Below, one piece after another: positions 8,599 through 10,800 of a stretch of DNA of 10,800 nt (the stretch's first letter is position 1; the number at the start of each line of letters is the position of its first letter). The DNA is from Desulfobacterales bacterium (lineage in GTDB: Bacteria; Desulfobacterota; Desulfobulbia; Desulfobulbales; BM004). Location: positions 1 to 10,800 of the forward strand of contig JAUXHH010000040.1 in NCBI GenBank assembly GCA_030621655.1, read 5' to 3'. The translations under genes were made by a program, and so were the position numbers. The notes under the pieces were generated by a model that did no database searches, had not been told where the DNA came from, and saw only the letters and a program-made list of their open reading frames with translations.

Positions 8599-9636
8599 AT
8601 GAAGGCTCTTTTAAAAAATAAATATACCTGGCTCATACTTGCTGGCCTGATAAGCATAATATTGCTTGGAACTGCTGCCTTGGAACGGACCGAAGACCCT
8701 GATGAAAGGACCGAGGACGGGGAGCATTTCCTGCTCACATATACCCCCGACACCATCAGCCAGATCTACCGGGATGAGTGGAGGGTAAGACCGAGGAAAA
8801 TCTCCGGAGAGCTCAACCTGCCTCCGGGAGACGGCCCCTTTCCTGCCGTGATTTTGTATCATGGGAATTTTCATCCGGAAAAACTCGACCCCTGGTTTGA
8901 TGAACTGGTCCCGCAGCTTGTGAAGGCTGGAATTGCAACATTTGTCCTGGACAGTTTCACCGGCAGAAAAATTACCAGCACTGCCTTCAATGAGGCGCGA
9001 CTATCAAGAGCCGCCCGCCTGACGGATATCTTCCAGGCTTTGAACATGCTGGCAAGGCTTGATGAGATTGATGAGGAAAGGATAGGCATCAGCGGATATT
9101 CCGTTGGCGGCACCACAGCAATGCTTGCTGCCGATTCGCGGATTAATGAAACCGGCCTGGCCCGGGGGAGAAGCTTTGGCGCCCATCTCATGGTATATCC
9201 AAGCTGTCAGACCCGTTTTCGCTCCCATGAGCTGACTGGAGCCCCGATGCTATTTCTGGTGGCAGGGAATGATGGCTATTCGCCGGCTGAATACTGTGAA
9301 GACTACGTTGAGAGTGTTGCTTCGGAAGGGTTCGATGTAAAAATAGAAAAATATGAGGGCAACAACCACGGTTGGTTAACCGATTACGGCGTTTCCAATT
9401 GTGAAGACTGCATGACTTTCAAAGAGTGTGGCTTGACGTATATTGAGGATGACGGGCACGAATCTGCTCTTGCCGGCAAGGTAGATACAAAGTTCGGCTG
9501 GGGGGAATATATTGAAACTTTATACCGTGACTGTGGCAAGATAGAAGTGATTTTGCGCTTAGACCCGGAAGCCCGCCGGAAAACTCTTGATACAACTGTG
9601 AAGTTTTTTTCTGACGTCCTGAAACAGGCAGAATAG
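8599..9636 (+). CDS. Membrane-anchored alpha/beta hydrolase, dienelactone hydrolase family
   Basis: This is a predicted serine ester hydrolase held at the outer face of the inner membrane by one N-terminal TM (about 10-28, WLILAGLISIILLGTAAL). The alpha/beta-hydrolase core begins at about 65. Visible elements are the oxyanion-hole region ILYHGNFHP (85-93), the nucleophile elbow GISGYSVGGTTAM with Ser168 in G-Y-S-V-G, the acid FLVAGNDGYSP with Asp225, and the catalytic His257 in NNHGW. All three catalytic residues are present, unlike in the gene before it. Classical dienelactone hydrolase uses Cys as nucleophile, so this is a serine member of that superfamily. A region after the catalytic His (about 262-300) carries Cys268, Cys271 and Cys277; Cys203, Cys233 and Cys312 bring the mature part to six. 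The ATG is 3 bp after the previous stop with no strong ribosome binding site, so coupling is likely. The substrate is unknown. Confidence 0.88.
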   Translation: MKALLKNKYTWLILAGLISIILLGTAALERTEDPDERTEDGEHFLLTYTPDTISQIYRDEWRVRPRKISGELNLPPGDGPFPAVILYHGNFHPEKLDPWFDELVPQLVKAGIATFVLDSFTGRKITSTAFNEARLSRAARLTDIFQALNMLARLDEIDEERIGISGYSVGGTTAMLAADSRINETGLARGRSFGAHLMVYPSCQTRFRSHELTGAPMLFLVAGNDGYSPAEYCEDYVESVASEGFDVKIEKYEGNNHGWLTDYGVSNCEDCMTFKECGLTYIEDDGHESALAGKVDTKFGWGEYIETLYRDCGKIEVILRLDPEARRKTLDTTVKFFSDVLKQAE

Positions 9637-9659
9637 CCTGAGGGTAAACGGGGCCAGGC
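9625..9659 (+). terminator. Weak hairpin region at the end of the five-gene operon
   Basis: CAGGC (9625-9629), GCCTG (9636-9640) and CAGGC (9655-9659) can pair in two alternative 5-bp stems around the stop codon of the last operon gene. A T-rich stretch (9674-9680) follows some distance after the second stem. This is not a classic intrinsic terminator; it is listed because the operon must end about here and the next genes are on the opposite strand. Confidence 0.25.
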
Positions 9660-9671
9660 CTGACATTTGAG
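9650..9671 (+). repeat. Short dispersed-type repeat, copy 1 (GGGGCCAGGCCT...)
   Basis: GGGGCCAGGCCT followed by GACATTTGAG resembles the second copy at 10613-10638 in the same orientation (9 of the first 11 bases match, both differences being C/T changes). From memory, sequences of the type GGGGTCAGGTCTTGACATTTGA are scattered in some environmental genomes, often near REP-associated transposases. No transposase is present here. Confidence 0.4.
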
Positions 9672-9699
9672 TATTTTTATTAATCCAAAGTCAACATAT

Positions 9700-9879
9700 C
9701 TATATTCGTTTTAAATAAAAAGAGGCTCTTGAAATATAGTATGGGGAATTTGTACGGCTTAGGTAAAATTGGGCATCTTTCAGGTCACGGTCAACAATTA
9801 GAAACAGATTAGCTATTTCCTGCTGATCTGTTCTGTGCTTTCGCAACCAACCGTTATCCAACCATTGCTTTAAGCTCAT
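9700..9879 (-). pseudogene. HEPN-domain-like protein, N-terminal part only (probably truncated)
   Basis: From the ATG at 9879 the 59-residue product begins MSLKQWLDNGWLRKHRTDQQ and continues EIANLFLIVDRDLKDAQ. This opening is typical of HEPN-family proteins encoded next to nucleotidyltransferases. A longer reading from the ATG at 9915 adds 12 residues but lies further inside the upstream gene. After DLKDAQ the resemblance stops: a HEPN protein would continue with helices for roughly 80 or more residues, including an R-x(4-6)-H motif, but this frame runs through unrelated sequence to a stop at 9700. Neither other frame restores the family pattern down to 9637. The start overlaps the nucleotidyltransferase gene by 26 bp, the usual coupled arrangement. 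The gene therefore looks like a remnant that lost its 3' part, although a short functional protein cannot be excluded. The family call rests on remembered consensus. Confidence 0.6.
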
Positions 9880-10441
9880 CTTCACTGCCGATAATAAATA
9901 TTTGGGGACCTTCAACCACCTGACTTACAAAATGATCATTTTTTTTATATTTCTTTATAAATTCATCCAGTGAATAAACATGCGGATTTATCTCGCGGAG
10001 AATCTTTCCCTGTGTATCTGAAAGTAATCTTGTAATATCACGGAGTCCCAGATTTCCGATCACCATCAAGTCAATATCACTGTCTGCTGACTCTTCGCCT
10101 TTGGCAAAAGAACCAAAAACAAAGGCAAGTTTTATCTTTTGCGTTTCCAGGGCGTTCCTTAATACATCGACCAGTCCTATTGTTTTGAGGACCAGATTGT
10201 GGATGTCATTATAAAGGGGATGATTCTTGTTGGCTCTGTAGTATGTACGATTTCCGTCTACTTCTTTGAGCACCAGATCAAGATTGGATAGTTTTTTCAA
10301 TTCTCCCTGTATGGTGCCAATCGCAAATCCGGATCTGCGTTCAATATCGCGCATATGGAGGGCTTTATCGTTTGTTCCGAAAAGCAAACGGAATATTTCA
10401 GCCCTGATTTTTGATGATAATATTTTTGCAAGCGAACTCAT
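9854..10441 (-). CDS. Winged-helix DNA-binding plus MNT-type nucleotidyltransferase fusion protein (antitoxin-like)
   Basis: Residues about 1-75 form a winged-helix domain (SSKIRAEIFRLLFG, then MRDIERRSGFAIGTIQGELKKLSNLDLV and a wing GNRTYYRANKNHPLY). Residues about 100-155 hold a minimal nucleotidyltransferase domain: FVFGSFAKGEESADSDIDLM, with Gly110-Ser111 and metal-binding Asp122 and Asp124 all kept. Such enzymes commonly pair with a HEPN toxin and, in the MntA-HepT case, neutralise it by adding AMP. Here the next gene on the same strand is HEPN-like and overlaps by 26 bp, but seems truncated. The winged helix suggests the protein regulates its own promoter, and a symmetric repeat cluster lies directly upstream. 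The chosen ATG has no ribosome binding site, so the mRNA may be leaderless or the start may be slightly inside; the family N terminus fits the ATG used. Antitoxin role is inferred. Confidence 0.88.
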   Translation of the reverse strand: MSSLAKILSSKIRAEIFRLLFGTNDKALHMRDIERRSGFAIGTIQGELKKLSNLDLVLKEVDGNRTYYRANKNHPLYNDIHNLVLKTIGLVDVLRNALETQKIKLAFVFGSFAKGEESADSDIDLMVIGNLGLRDITRLLSDTQGKILREINPHVYSLDEFIKKYKKNDHFVSQVVEGPQIFIIGSEDELKAMVG

Positions 10442-10485
10442 ATTGTATGCCTATACCATACAATTGTATGGAGTTGCCATACAAT
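10442..10485 (-). promoter_or_regulatory. Probable operator: four alternating copies of ATTGTATG/CATACAAT
   Basis: ATTGTATG occurs at 10442-10449 and 10463-10470, and its complement CATACAAT at 10457-10464 and 10478-10485. Each pair forms an inverted repeat with a 7-base spacer, the pairs are 21 bp apart (two helical turns), and the central two overlap as a 14-bp palindrome. All four copies are exact. The cluster begins one base upstream of the ATG of the winged-helix nucleotidyltransferase gene, where a repressor would block transcription. The winged-helix domain of that protein is the obvious candidate ligand; this is inference. Confidence 0.65.
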
Positions 10486-10671
10486 ATTTGTAATGGGACA
10501 TTGGGGCTGCCGGTTTTAATATTCATTTCATCGGCAAAGGCCATAGATAAGTATTTAGAATGTTTCCCTTTTCCTCTAAGGTCACAAGTTGTCAGCATAC
10601 AAAACTGGCGAAGGGGTCAGGTCTTTGCTTGACTCTTGTATGGTAAAAGGACGTCACTTCAAAGAGGTTTC
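10486..10671. other. Intergenic stretch without a supported gene
   Basis: Between the operator and the end of the HepT-like gene no coding region with recognisable family features is seen on either strand. It must hold the promoter of the nucleotidyltransferase gene (reading leftwards), but no convincing -35/-10 pair stands out. The repeat copy at 10613-10638 lies inside it. Confidence 0.5.
10613..10638 (+). repeat. Short dispersed-type repeat, copy 2 (GGGGTCAGGTCT...)
   Basis: GGGGTCAGGTCT is followed by TTGCTTGACTCTTG. It is the second, same-orientation relative of the copy at 9650-9671, and together they bracket the nucleotidyltransferase/HEPN piece about 960 bp apart. Divergence beyond the first 12 bases is considerable, so the relationship is tentative. 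Confidence 0.4.
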
Positions 10672-10800
10672 TTATGTGGATTCTTTTTGATAAACGAGGC
10701 GGATCTTTTTCCCAAATTCAGGGAGGTTATCATGTATGGTATCCCAGAGACTTTCCAGGTCAACCCCAAAGTAGTCATGAATTAACACATCTCTTAAGGC
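10672..10800 (-). CDS. hepT: HepT-like (DUF86) HEPN ribonuclease toxin, C-terminal part (runs off the right edge)
   Basis: The last 42 codons of a gene entering from the right edge on the - strand read ALRDVLIHDYFGVDLESLWD, then TIHDNLPEFGKKIRLVYQKE and ST before TAA at 10672-10674. This matches the C-terminal signature of DUF86/HepT proteins, including the catalytic R-x4-H (R-D-V-L-I-H) and the following Y-F-G-V-D-L-E-x-x-W. HepT is an RNase toxin that works with a minimal nucleotidyltransferase antitoxin, MntA. The N-terminal half and any mntA partner lie outside the window. It reads towards the winged-helix nucleotidyltransferase gene on the same strand, separated by about 230 bp with its own putative operator, so it is probably a separate unit. 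The domain call is confident although the gene is incomplete. Confidence 0.78.
   Translation of the reverse strand, partial: ALRDVLIHDYFGVDLESLWDTIHDNLPEFGKKIRLVYQKEST

Noticed and set aside
10442..10485. Possible CRISPR-like array from regular 21-bp spacing
   Set aside because: There are only two units, the spacers are 7 bases, and no cas genes are present; the symmetry fits an operator.
10398..10598. 66-codon - strand frame upstream of the nucleotidyltransferase start
   Set aside because: It runs through the operator repeats and into the nucleotidyltransferase gene in another frame, has no family features and no ribosome binding site.
10411..10632. 73-codon + strand frame across the operator and the intergenic stretch
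   Set aside because: Its first part is antisense to the nucleotidyltransferase N terminus and the product is not recognisable; the repeats explain its Tyr/Asn-rich start.

Overview
The window suggests a Gram-negative bacterium, possibly from the Desulfobacterota (former Deltaproteobacteria). Firm evidence is limited to the envelope systems, which need two membranes (a periplasmic adaptor plus an RND pump), and a mid-range base composition. The phylum is a guess from general look, not from a marker gene.

Left and centre (1-9636): five genes on the + strand form one tight cluster that probably continues off the left edge. In order they are an RND periplasmic adaptor, an AcrB-type RND inner-membrane pump, a second exporter of the RND superfamily (MMPL-like, COG1033 type), a membrane-anchored protein with a beta-lactamase-like fold whose catalytic residues appear lost and which carries two NTF2-like domains, and a membrane-anchored alpha/beta hydrolase of the dienelactone hydrolase type. 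Gaps are 11, -26, 7 and 3 bp, so co-transcription and translational coupling are likely. The layout suggests an envelope export or lipid/ester-handling system: a tripartite efflux pump, a second transporter that may move a hydrophobic substrate to or from the outer leaflet, and two anchored periplasmic hydrolase-fold proteins. The substrate cannot be read from the sequence.

Right (9637-10800): the sequence becomes more AT-rich and the genes switch to the - strand. This is an accessory stretch of nucleotidyltransferase/HEPN toxin-antitoxin-type genes. A winged-helix-nucleotidyltransferase fusion protein overlaps the start of a HEPN-like gene that looks truncated. The end of a separate HepT-like (DUF86) gene, not previously delimited as a full ORF, runs in from the right edge. 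Immediately upstream of the nucleotidyltransferase start are four alternating copies of an 8-bp half-site, which look like an autoregulatory operator. Two related GGGG(Y)CAGG(Y)CT repeats flank the nucleotidyltransferase/HEPN piece and may mark a past insertion or rearrangement.

The points most worth following are the catalytically degenerate serine-hydrolase/NTF2 fusion in the transporter operon, the operator at the nucleotidyltransferase start, and the truncated HEPN partner.
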